This document shows, one piece after another, positions 27,038-36,000 of a stretch of 64,000 bases of DNA (the first letter of the stretch is position 1; each line of letters begins with the position of its first letter). The position numbers were made by a program, and so were the translations under genes. The stretch is from Coprobacillus cateniformis (GTDB lineage: Bacteria > Bacillota_I > Bacilli_A > Erysipelotrichales > Coprobacillaceae), in NCBI RefSeq assembly GCF_009767585.1, contig NZ_WSNW01000001.1, positions 2,936,041 through 3,000,040 of the forward strand. The letters run 5' to 3'. The notes beneath the pieces were generated by a model, which made no database searches, was not told the origin of the DNA, and saw only the letters and a program-made list of their open reading frames with translations.

Positions 27038-27868
27038 ATGCTTAAAGAGAAAGTTAATAAATGTCTGCAGATGACAGAAGATATTATGACTTCTCATTAT
27101 CGAGGGAACCATGATGTTTTTAAAGCACATGTGCATAAAGCTTGTTTATGGATTGGCTCGATTGCCAGTGAATATTATCATGGCAAGGAAAAAATAATAG
27201 AAGTTTTAAAAGAAGAAAAAAAAGAGCTGCCAGATATCATATTGACATCTAGAGAATTTGAATGTGTGTTCCAAGATAGAAACAGTTGCACTATTGTTGG
27301 TAGATATATAGGTATTACAGATATGAATAATGGAGAATTGTTTCGTGATATGCAAAGGGTTACATTTGGCTGGAAAGAGGAGAAAGAACAGCTTTATATT
27401 AGGCATATTCACGTTTCTAATCCTATGGCGAATGTTCAGGAAAGTGAAATCTTTCCACATAAGTTAGGAATTTTTACTCATGAATATATGAATATGCTGT
27501 TAAGAAAAGAGCTGAAAAGTGAAATGATTAAAATCAAGGATCAGCAAAATGTTTATCATATTATACAACTTAGCAATATTATTTTTCTAGAGGCCTTTGA
27601 TCATCGGACGCTTATACATACAACTAATGGTGACTTTTTAACAAGAATGCTATTATTGGATGTGGAAAAGAAAATTATGACTATCAATGATAAAATGATT
27701 ATAAGAGTCCATAAGAGTTACGCGGTGAATAAATATTATATTGATAGTATTCAAAGATATGAAATGAAATTAGCAGGGGAATATCGAATACCGATTTCTA
27801 AACAAAAATATTTAGATGTTTTAGAGAAATTGCATACGCGTAAAATGAGAGGAAGCGGTTATGAGTGA
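27038..27868 (+). CDS. LytTR-family transcriptional regulator with N-terminal NTF2-like domain
   Basis: A 276-residue putative regulator. The N-terminal about 140 residues resemble SnoaL/NTF2-like cone folds found fused to LytTR domains in gut Firmicutes. From about residue 175 to the end is a LytTR DNA-binding domain, with IVHKSYAVN-like IRVHKSYAVNKYYIDSI and RIPISKQKY. There is no receiver domain, so it is not a classical response regulator; the NTF2-like part could bind a small ligand (inferred). AGAGGAGGGA precedes the ATG by 8 nt. It is first in the surface operon, so it probably controls that operon. Confidence 0.82.
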   Translation: MLKEKVNKCLQMTEDIMTSHYRGNHDVFKAHVHKACLWIGSIASEYYHGKEKIIEVLKEEKKELPDIILTSREFECVFQDRNSCTIVGRYIGITDMNNGELFRDMQRVTFGWKEEKEQLYIRHIHVSNPMANVQESEIFPHKLGIFTHEYMNMLLRKELKSEMIKIKDQQNVYHIIQLSNIIFLEAFDHRTLIHTTNGDFLTRMLLLDVEKKIMTINDKMIIRVHKSYAVNKYYIDSIQRYEMKLAGEYRIPISKQKYLDVLEKLHTRKMRGSGYE

Positions 27869-28022
27869 AAGGGGATACACACATGAGGATTATAGAAGAG
27901 CAAAGGTCATTCAACTAAGGAATAAGAAAGGAGAGGAACAGTATTTTTATAGAAGTAGGGAGATTACCAAAAAGGAAGCTGATGAAATTGTGATCTGGGA
28001 GAAAAGAAGCCAAACAAAGTGA
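27861..28022 (+). CDS. Small 53-residue protein of unknown function
   Basis: A short, charged, soluble ORF (many Arg, Lys and Glu; no membrane segment or signal). It overlaps the end of the LytTR gene by 8 nt and its TGA shares one base with the ATG of the next gene, so translation is probably coupled on both sides. Its upstream sequence (GAGAGGAAGCGG) can serve as a ribosome-binding site. I do not recognise a family. The tight packing argues it is real and works with the regulator or the SipW-like protein. Confidence 0.6.
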   Translation: MSERGYTHEDYRRAKVIQLRNKKGEEQYFYRSREITKKEADEIVIWEKRSQTK

Positions 28023-28537
28023 TGAAATCAAGTATGATTGATTATATTGTTCAATTTCTTTTGCTTATGCTGATAATGATAGAAGCAACATTAATCTTTT
28101 CATATTATTCACATCCCAAAATGCCAGCTAATATTATTGGATATGCACCATATGTTATTGGGAAAGATGATAATGTTCTCAATCTGCAAAAGGGTGATTT
28201 AATGATTGCAAAAATACCGAACAGAATAGCTAAAAAAGATGATGTCGTTTGCTATAGGGATAGAGAAACGATAGGCATGGGAAAAGTGATTGAGACATCA
28301 AAAGAATGGTGTCATATCGAGAACAGAAGTCAGCGAATTTATATATCTCATCATCAGGTTATAGGTATAAAAACAGGAAAGATTCCTTATGCAGGAAAAA
28401 TATTTATTTTTATCACAAGCCATATGGAATGGCTACTGGTGGGGTGTACTGTTGCAATGGCACCAGATATATATAGGTATTATCGACACAAGAAATCGTT
28501 AATATATAAAGAAAATAAAAAGGAGGAAAGGGTATGA
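28022..28537 (+). CDS. SipW-like membrane protein lacking catalytic residues
   Basis: A 171-residue protein with a membrane helix near residues 10-28 and another near the C-terminus, the topology of ER-type/SipW signal peptidases. The S26 beta-domain is recognisable (LQKGDLMIAKI, KKDDVVCYRD, IGIKTGKIPYAGKIFIF). Aligned by eye to the intact SipW at 30157, the SGSMEP motif is replaced (GKDDNVL), so the serine nucleophile is missing, THRI becomes GMGKV and QGDANN becomes IENRSQ. It is probably an inactive paralogue, perhaps a chaperone, scaffold or regulator for the active enzyme. The next gene overlaps by 4 nt. Confidence 0.72.
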   Translation: MKSSMIDYIVQFLLLMLIMIEATLIFSYYSHPKMPANIIGYAPYVIGKDDNVLNLQKGDLMIAKIPNRIAKKDDVVCYRDRETIGMGKVIETSKEWCHIENRSQRIYISHHQVIGIKTGKIPYAGKIFIFITSHMEWLLVGCTVAMAPDIYRYYRHKKSLIYKENKKEERV

Positions 28538-29115
28538 AGGAAAGAAGAGGAAAATTTTTATTAGCGTTAGCTTTACTCATGACATGTGCAGCAGCAGGAA
28601 CAGTCGCTCAGTATCAGACTGAACTAGGGGGGATGGATTCTGCAGAGATTGCACATTTTGAGATTACATCAAGTGAATTAGATAAAGCTAAAACAGCAGA
28701 CATTAAACTGTTTGAGACAATTATGGATTCAGATGGATTAACACCAGAAACAGATGTTGCTGCTGGAAAGATTGCACCAGGGACAAGTGGTTCAACAACG
28801 ATAGCAGTAACAAACAATTCAGATGTGAATGTCAATCTTGATATGACTTTTAAACTTGAATACAATGGTTTAAATGCACCACTTGAATTTAGTACAGATA
28901 ACTCAACATGGAATACAGATATTACTCAAGTGCAGCCAGCTACTACAAAGCTGGATATGTCTACAGGAAAGAGAAAAGAGATCACGCTTTATTGGAGATG
29001 GGCATTTGGAGAATCTCAAACAGCAACTGATACAGCTATTGGTGAAGATGTGACTGCTTTAGGTACAAATCAGCCAGAAGTGACAGTTACAGCTACATGT
29101 ACACAGGTTGATTAA
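28534..29115 (+). CDS. TasA/camelysin-like exported fibre protein
   Basis: A 193-residue secreted protein. The N-terminus is basic with one hydrophobic run ending in GTVAQYQTELGG, the kind of SipW-dependent signal seen in TasA, TapA and CalY. The mature part is a Thr/Ser-rich beta-sandwich (IAPGTSGSTTIAVTNNSDVNVNLD and ITLYWRWAFG) as in the TasA/camelysin family. AAGGAGGAAAG lies before the ATG. Its place between a dead and an active SipW-like protein supports the assignment. In Bacillus such proteins polymerise into matrix fibres; that role here is inferred. Confidence 0.8.
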   Translation: MKERRGKFLLALALLMTCAAAGTVAQYQTELGGMDSAEIAHFEITSSELDKAKTADIKLFETIMDSDGLTPETDVAAGKIAPGTSGSTTIAVTNNSDVNVNLDMTFKLEYNGLNAPLEFSTDNSTWNTDITQVQPATTKLDMSTGKRKEITLYWRWAFGESQTATDTAIGEDVTALGTNQPEVTVTATCTQVD

Positions 29116-29203
29116 AGAGATGGAGGATGAGTTCTATCCTTCTCAATGTGATTTACAAAAATAGATTTCATTGAAGAGGGTAGAAAGGAAAGAGGAAAGA
29201 ATA

Positions 29204-30160
29204 ATGAAGGACTGGAAGAAAAGAGGAATCGGACTGTGCATAGGTGGAGCAACAATGCTACTGTTGGGGTTACCTATGCATATAAGTGCTCAAAACGAAC
29301 TGAAGGAACCAAGGATTATAGTTGAAGACAGTGATGGATACTGGACTCAGGATAGTGATTTAAATATCTTTCCAGAGCGAGATGGGAACAAATATTTGAC
29401 AGATAGTGATTGGGGTGAGTACGTGTTTACAATACATAACGATGCTCATTTTACATCAGCCTATGAACTGTTAATGAGTGAAACAAATGATGAGAAAATA
29501 CCTATTGAGTATCAATTGGAAAATAGCGAAGGCAAGAATATTCTTGGCACTGAGGATGAATGGGTGACACTGTCAGAACCACAGAAGTATAAAAATGATA
29601 TGGAAATTAACCAGAAGGATACACTTACATTAAAATGGAGATGGAGTCAAAATGGTATATCAGATAATGAAGTTGCAGATGGAAGTGTTTATACAATTCA
29701 TCTGCATATAGATGGCTACCAGACAGGTCAAGATATAGATGAAGAGGAACCAGTATATCCAGATGTACCAGAAACACCTGAGACAGAACACCCTGATGAG
29801 ATACAACCAGAAATACCTGATCATGGAAATGATATAATCGATTCAGAACAAGGTGTTGATGGAAATATTCAAGATAATGAAATAGTTAGTAATTCAGGGG
29901 ATACAAATAACAACAGTATTACCAGTAATACTCATACTTCATCAGGAAATACCTCAGGAACAGATGAAAATCAGCTAGATGGAAATAGTGAAACAGATAA
30001 AAAGGATGAAGATACTTCTATAAAGCAGGAAATTGATGAACAATTAGAATCAGCAGAGAAAAAGAGTCTTCTGGGATTTATTATTATAGTGTCGTCTGTT
30101 TTTGTCGGTGGTGCAGGAGCCGTTACACTTTTTATCAAAAAAGGCATTAATAAAAAATGA
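29204..30160 (+). CDS. Membrane-anchored surface protein with acidic Pro-rich stalk
   Basis: A 318-residue protein: N-terminal signal (about residues 8-27, ending HISAQ), a beta-rich domain (residues about 30-175) whose TLTLKWRWSQNG resembles the LYWRW segment of the preceding TasA-like protein, then a low-complexity stalk rich in Glu, Pro, Asp, Asn and Thr (about 175-280), and a C-terminal membrane helix followed by IKKGINKK. This layout suits a cell-anchored adaptor for a fibre. The ATG at 29204 after AAAGAGGAAAG is chosen over an upstream TTG. It overlaps the SipW gene by 4 nt. No LPXTG motif is present. Confidence 0.7.
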   Translation: MKDWKKRGIGLCIGGATMLLLGLPMHISAQNELKEPRIIVEDSDGYWTQDSDLNIFPERDGNKYLTDSDWGEYVFTIHNDAHFTSAYELLMSETNDEKIPIEYQLENSEGKNILGTEDEWVTLSEPQKYKNDMEINQKDTLTLKWRWSQNGISDNEVADGSVYTIHLHIDGYQTGQDIDEEEPVYPDVPETPETEHPDEIQPEIPDHGNDIIDSEQGVDGNIQDNEIVSNSGDTNNNSITSNTHTSSGNTSGTDENQLDGNSETDKKDEDTSIKQEIDEQLESAEKKSLLGFIIIVSSVFVGGAGAVTLFIKKGINKK

Positions 30161-30663
30161 TGTGTAAAAGAATTTTAAGAGTAATAAGTAAAGTTATAAC
30201 AGTTATTGTGATAGGGATTTATCTGATACAACTATACCTGATGATACAGTCAACGCAAACAAATAGGTTACCTAAGATTTTTGGATGGGGTGAAGTTGTC
30301 TTTTTATCAGGAAGTATGGAACCATCAATAAAGACAGGAAGCCTAGCGCTGATACACGAACAGGATAGTTATGAAGTTGATGATATTGTGACATATGTAA
30401 AGGATTACACATTGATAACTCACAGAATTATCGAAATTCATGATGATGAGAAAATTGTAGTTCAAGGTGATGCAAATAATGTTGAGGATGAGCCAATTAC
30501 AAAAAATATGATAGAAGGAAAGGTAGTTTGTTCTGTGCCCTATATAGGGACAGTCATTAGACAGTTGAAGACACCTATAGGAATGGCAGGAGTTGCAGGA
30601 ATTGGAATGATGATTATTCTGTGGCCAGACAAGGAGGAAGAGGATGAAATTGAGAATAAGTAA
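30157..30663 (+). CDS. Signal peptidase I, SipW/ER type
   Basis: A 168-residue membrane peptidase with an N-terminal helix (about residues 8-27) and a C-terminal helix. The S26 catalytic elements are complete: FLSGSMEPSIKTG with the serine nucleophile, LITHRIIEI with the His that replaces Lys in ER-type enzymes, and VQGDANN with the Asp. It is expected to remove the signal peptides of the TasA-like proteins encoded on both sides, outside the cytoplasmic membrane. It overlaps its neighbours by 4 nt upstream and 20 nt downstream. Confidence 0.92.
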   Translation: MMCKRILRVISKVITVIVIGIYLIQLYLMIQSTQTNRLPKIFGWGEVVFLSGSMEPSIKTGSLALIHEQDSYEVDDIVTYVKDYTLITHRIIEIHDDEKIVVQGDANNVEDEPITKNMIEGKVVCSVPYIGTVIRQLKTPIGMAGVAGIGMMIILWPDKEEEDEIENK

Positions 30664-31168
30664 AAGAGAGAGAGTTATTATTGTGTTTACAGCTATGACA
30701 GTTATCGCTACAATTGTATTTATAACTCTAGGAAGATACAGTGGTTCATTAGGTGGTGTGGCACATGCCTCTATTGCTAAGCCACAGACATCACTTGTCC
30801 GTGGGGGAAATAATGAAATCAACATGGATAAGGGAAATGTAGGAGAATATAGATTCTATGTTAGTAATAAAGATGGAGCAGAGATATCAGAAGTGAGCAT
30901 GACTTATTCAATTGATGTTGTGACAAATGCCGGTTATAAAGGGAAAGTCAAATATAGTCTTTTCCATTGTGATGAGAATGGAGTATATGATGAAGCAAAT
31001 GATGGAGTCTCACTTAATCAGAATGGGAGCATTGTTAAAGCGACAGATGATCAAATGTTATTACCTGCCACTACAGAAACAGCACACCATTATATTCTTA
31101 AGCTATATCCTGATACAGCAGGAGATTTTGGTTTCAATGTAAAAGTAACATCGGTACAGAAAGACTAG
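30644..31168 (+). CDS. Second TasA-like exported protein
   Basis: A 174-residue protein beginning with a basic stretch, a hydrophobic helix (about residues 11-29), then LGRYSGSLGGVAHASIAKP, which resembles the SipW-processed N-termini of the other exported proteins in this locus. The rest is predicted beta-rich and ends in FGFNVKVTSV. Overall similarity to TasA is weaker than for the protein at 28534, so this call leans on context, length and N-terminus. It starts within the end of the SipW gene (20-nt overlap) and is followed after 13 nt by the giant repeat protein. Confidence 0.65.
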   Translation: MKLRISKRERVIIVFTAMTVIATIVFITLGRYSGSLGGVAHASIAKPQTSLVRGGNNEINMDKGNVGEYRFYVSNKDGAEISEVSMTYSIDVVTNAGYKGKVKYSLFHCDENGVYDEANDGVSLNQNGSIVKATDDQMLLPATTETAHHYILKLYPDTAGDFGFNVKVTSVQKD

Positions 31169-31181
31169 GAGGAGTTGACAG

Positions 31182-33047
31182 ATGGAATTAAGAAAAGAGA
31201 AGAGGACAACAGTCATCATCATGGCCATCTGTGCAGTGATGTTAGCTCTATGCACATACACATTTGCAAGGTATATAAAAAACCTGGAGACAAGTGGGCA
31301 AGTGAAAGTAAAGAATACTTATTTTGAAAGAGTCTATGGAGATGCGAATGCACCGTATGATCAAAAAGATGGATTTGGGAAGTATTATGTGCATTCGACA
31401 GCGACATCATGGACTGTGGATTTTAAAGATGAAGTGGTGAATGGAAAGTTCACTCTTGCTGGAACAGAAATTACAGATACATATATGTTGTTTGCAAAAA
31501 ATCGTGGAACTAAGTATATATTTCTTCCGGAAAGTTATACAGGGAAAATAAATAAAAATATGTTTGATGGAACTTCCACAGGTAAACGTTTGATCTATAG
31601 GAATACAGCAAACGATTTATCGTCTCAAACATTTAACTATGCAGATGCAAAAATCTATGCATATATAACTGATAGCAATAAAAATACTGTCAAGAACTAT
31701 ATGAATGTTTATGTCCCAAATGAAATAAGTTCTCTTGTGGGATTATTCAGTAATTCAGCGGTCAAAGATGTTTGTATTGATGAAGATTATAATTTAAACT
31801 GGAATGATTTAAACCATATGTTTTACAATAGTCAGATTGAAGTGATACCAGAAAACTTTACGAGACTGACGGATAACGTGACAATAACAGATTTAAGTTA
31901 TTGTTTTGCAGAAAGCAAGATAAGTATAATTCCTTCTAATCTTGTTCTACCTGCTGGAATTAAAAATGTAGAGGGTATGTTTATGGGAACCTTGGTTTCT
32001 AATTTGAGTGATTGTTCTTGGTATTTGATAAGAGAGAGATTAGATACTCTAGAGAATTGCTCAAAAATGTTCAAAAATACACTTGTTACAGAACTTCCAA
32101 ATGATTTAATAAACTCATTTACGGGGCAAAATAGTATTAAAACAGTGAGTGAGATGTTTGCCGGAACACCGATAACGACCATTGGAGATGAGGCTTTAAA
32201 TGATCTTGTCAATGTAATGGATGCGAGTGGTATGTTTGCAGGAACACAAATTTCATCTGTTCAGAAAAATCTATTAATTAATCTAAAGAATTTAACAGAT
32301 GTAAGTCGTATGTTTGCGAATACTCCAATTGGCTATGTGGATTTTGTCTTGCCAGATAAAGTAGAGAAAGCAAACAATCTCTTTGAGGGATGTGCAAACG
32401 TGACTGGAAATATATACTTAACAGATTATATTTCTGAAATGAATTCTATATTCCGTGATGCTGGAACGGCAGCTGCTCCAGTTGGAGATAGTACACAGCC
32501 GCTTATTGCTTATCATAGCCCAATGCTTAGAAATTTTATTAGTGCTCATAAGACATCTGAACCTGGAGAACTGGTTGAGTATCGAGAAAAAGGCGGAGTC
32601 AGCAATCTTTTTGAAAGAATTAATGACATAGCTGGACCTTATGAGGATCATATAACACAGAAATTTTATCTAAAGTACAAGGGAGCTAATATAGACAAGA
32701 TTGATTTAACAAAATACGCATATGTTAATAACATTTATTTTGAGGATGCAACTGGAATATATAGAATTAACTCAACATATAAAATGTTTGAAGATGATAA
32801 TTTGATTGCAGAGGATTTCATTTTGCCAAGCGGAATTATGGCAATTGGAATTGATTCGAATACATTTGGAAATACAACAAAGAAAAGAAGATTGAGTAGT
32901 TTATATCTTGAAACAGATGTATCGGATATTGAGTTTGATGCTCAGGATGCAAGGGCTTATGTTTATATGGATGAAAGTCTTAGACACAATTTTTGGTCAC
33001 TTGATTATCGTCATGTATATATCATCAGATGTACTAGATATAAGTAA
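31182..33047 (+). CDS. Giant BspA/DUF285-type repeat surface protein, N-terminal part before frameshift
   Basis: 621 residues. A basic N-terminus and hydrophobic helix (about residues 8-27) end in TFARYIKNLETSG, a SipW-type signal like those of its neighbours. Repeat unit 1 starts near residue 57, and unit 2 near residue 485. The units contain DUF285-like leucine-rich segments (for example VSRMFANTPIGYVDF). The frame ends 8 residues after RHVYI, where other units continue IYISS. Restoring 2 nt in a TA tract at 33016-33022 joins it to the next frame, giving about 2,314 residues. AGGAGGAG precedes the ATG. Function: probably adhesion or fibre cargo (inferred). Confidence 0.82.
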   Translation: MELRKEKRTTVIIMAICAVMLALCTYTFARYIKNLETSGQVKVKNTYFERVYGDANAPYDQKDGFGKYYVHSTATSWTVDFKDEVVNGKFTLAGTEITDTYMLFAKNRGTKYIFLPESYTGKINKNMFDGTSTGKRLIYRNTANDLSSQTFNYADAKIYAYITDSNKNTVKNYMNVYVPNEISSLVGLFSNSAVKDVCIDEDYNLNWNDLNHMFYNSQIEVIPENFTRLTDNVTITDLSYCFAESKISIIPSNLVLPAGIKNVEGMFMGTLVSNLSDCSWYLIRERLDTLENCSKMFKNTLVTELPNDLINSFTGQNSIKTVSEMFAGTPITTIGDEALNDLVNVMDASGMFAGTQISSVQKNLLINLKNLTDVSRMFANTPIGYVDFVLPDKVEKANNLFEGCANVTGNIYLTDYISEMNSIFRDAGTAAAPVGDSTQPLIAYHSPMLRNFISAHKTSEPGELVEYREKGGVSNLFERINDIAGPYEDHITQKFYLKYKGANIDKIDLTKYAYVNNIYFEDATGIYRINSTYKMFEDDNLIAEDFILPSGIMAIGIDSNTFGNTTKKRRLSSLYLETDVSDIEFDAQDARAYVYMDESLRHNFWSLDYRHVYIIRCTRYK

Positions 33048-36000
33048 TATATTAACTGCTGATAATGGTATCTACAATACTGAAAAAGTACGCTTTGATA
33101 AGGATGGAAATGCTGACTGGCTAAGCCTGTATAATGCATTTTATGGAACAGCTTTAAATGAGTTTCCTGAAAATATGCCAGATACTGTGACTGACTATTC
33201 ATATACATTTGGGGACTGTATGTCCTTAACGGAGATACCAGAAGATTTTCAATTGTCTGATAAAGTTGTAGAAAGCTACAATATGTTTGAGAATACTGGA
33301 CTAACAAAGTTACCATCACATTTCTTTGACAATGCAACAAGTCTAGTAAATATTAATTATATGTTTAGTGGAGCAGAGTATCTTCAAGGGTTTATCACAT
33401 TGCCAGACAATATAGAAGAAATGGAGGAAAGTTTTGATCGTACTGGAGATAGTGCATCCCTGCCTGATGATGATCAACGTCCATCAACGTTAGTTGTTTT
33501 TTATAATCGATTCAATTCGGTGATTACAAACTATATTGAAAACAGAAATCCATCAAGTCTTACCTGGATATGTAAGGACACCAAACTGCTAGATAATACA
33601 ATGTTTCAATTGGTTGATGATGGGAATGATGGTCCATATAATCATAAATACCTGAAATATATAGGTACAGATGAAGATGTGGATTTGATCAAATATGGAG
33701 ATACTGTTTCTGGAGAATTGTATTGGAAGAATGGTGATGCACTCATCAATGTGGAGTCAACATTTAAGATGTTTATGGGTAATGATCATGTAGAAAATGT
33801 TTTTTTACCAGCGTCTGACCGCGAGGAAACTATTATTGCTACGAATACGTTCTTAGGCACAACATCTAAAAAACGTTTGATTCTAAAATGTAAAACTTTT
33901 TACGGTGAGGATTATATTAGTAACAGAGTATTTGAAGATGCTGCTGATGCACATGCTTATCTCTATATAGATAAAGCAGCAGTTGAGGCAGGGGCTACTA
34001 AAATTCATCGAAATATCTACATTTCGTCAGAATGTGAGAGCCTTGACGATCTTTGTATGGATTCTAATAATATTGATTTAAGAGTTTGTTTTGATAAAAA
34101 AGGGAATGCTAACTGGACGAGTATGCAATATACATTTTCTAATAGTCATCTTTATGAAATGCCGGAAAATATGCCGGATACAGTGACTGATTATACCAGT
34201 ACTTTTGATTATGCTACTTTTACCAAAGATAACATAGAAAACTTTCAACTATCTAATAAAGCTGTAGTTGCCAAAGGGATGTTTAGGGCTACAAATATTG
34301 TATCTATACCTTCGAATTTGTTTGATAAAGCAAAAAAACTAGAAAATACCGCTAATATGTTTTCTCTATGTTCCTCTCTTGCTGACGTATCGATTGGATT
34401 ACCTAATTCGGTCACAGTAATGACTGATATGTTTTTGGATACACGGGCTCTTCGAGGCACAATCGTATTGTCAGATGGTATTACAGATGATATGGAAAGG
34501 TGTTTCTCCTGGGCGGGAGTAGATGCATCCAATTATCAGGGTTACAATACTCCGCTACTCGTTTTCCATAATCCTTCAAATCAAATGATAAGTTCTTATA
34601 AGGATAGTTATTATGATGATAAAATCACTTGGATAGACTATAGCAATATGGCAAAATATTTGACAGACAGTATGTTTGAGAAGGTAAAAGATCCTAATGG
34701 ACCATATTCTGGTCATTACCTTAGATATATTGGTTCAGAACAAACAATAGATTTTGCGGATTATGTAAATGATGATGGAATATTGTATTGGAGAAGTGGA
34801 GAATCCATTATTCCAGTTAATTCAACATATAAAATGTTTGAGGGAGATAATCATGTAGAGGATATTATCTTAAATGAGTACTTTACAAGAGATATCATCA
34901 ATACGAATATATTTGAAGGTACAACATCGAAAAAACGTCTAACTTTTAGGGATGTGTCGGAAAATATATCTGATATGACCTTTGATGGTGCTGCTGATGC
35001 AAGAGCTTATGTTTATGTGGATAATGCTAATGTGCAACAAGTAGGCTCTAGTGGGCACAAGAATATCTATATTTCTTCACATTTTGATAATTTGAATGAT
35101 TTTTCCTATTCGCTACTACAGAATAGAGAAATAGATTATGCTCGCTTTGATAAAAAAGGAAATGTTAATTGGACTGAAATGAATAATACATTTGAGGGTT
35201 GTCAGTTGAAGGAATTCCCAGAAAATATGCCAGATAATACGACTTCTTATATAACAACATTTGGACATTCTACGATTCCGGAAATTCCAGAATCTTTCCG
35301 ACTGTCTGATAAAGTTACAACAACTCAAGATATGTTTGAATCTATAGAAAACTTAAATAAAATATCATCACATCTATTTGATGATGCATCATCACTAACT
35401 GATATTAGCGGGATGTTTAGTTCGACTAATGTGAAAACACAATTCAATATTAAATTACCAGATTCAATAACAAATATGGATGCTTTCTTTGCTTATGCGA
35501 GCACATTATGTGGAAGACTTTATCTTCCTAACAACAGTGTATTTACATTGAGGGATAGTTTTTATTTATCTGCGTCAGATTCAGAGATTCCGGTAGAAAC
35601 TCCAGCAGCATTACATATTTATTACAATTCATCGCATTCTCAAATTAAAGATTATGTGAATTCAGGAAACTTTGAATCAGACAAGGTCATGTGGTTTGAT
35701 ACAAACAATATTTTAGATAAAACAATGTTTGAGAAAGTGACTGATTCTGCAGGACCGTATAATGGCTCTTATCTTAGATATATAGGAACGCAAGAAACAG
35801 TAGACTTAAGTCGTTATATGGTTGTCAAGAGAAGTCCAACTTATGGAAATGTCGAGCATCTTTATTGGCATGGTGATAATGACATCATTGAAGTGACTTC
35901 AACTTATAAGATGTTTGAGGGTGTAAATAACGCTGAAGACATTATTCTTCCAGTACACTTTAACCCATTTTATGAAGAATGGATGCGGTACGGACCGAAG

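Noticed and set aside
28614..28865. Antisense open frames opposite surface, division and cell-wall genes
   Set aside because: They are shadows of well-supported genes, without ribosome-binding sites or family motifs.
32908..33015. An independent start for the C-terminal part of the giant protein upstream of the frameshift
   Set aside because: The ATG candidates lack ribosome-binding sites and the residues before 33016 in that frame do not match the repeat, while the other frame does.
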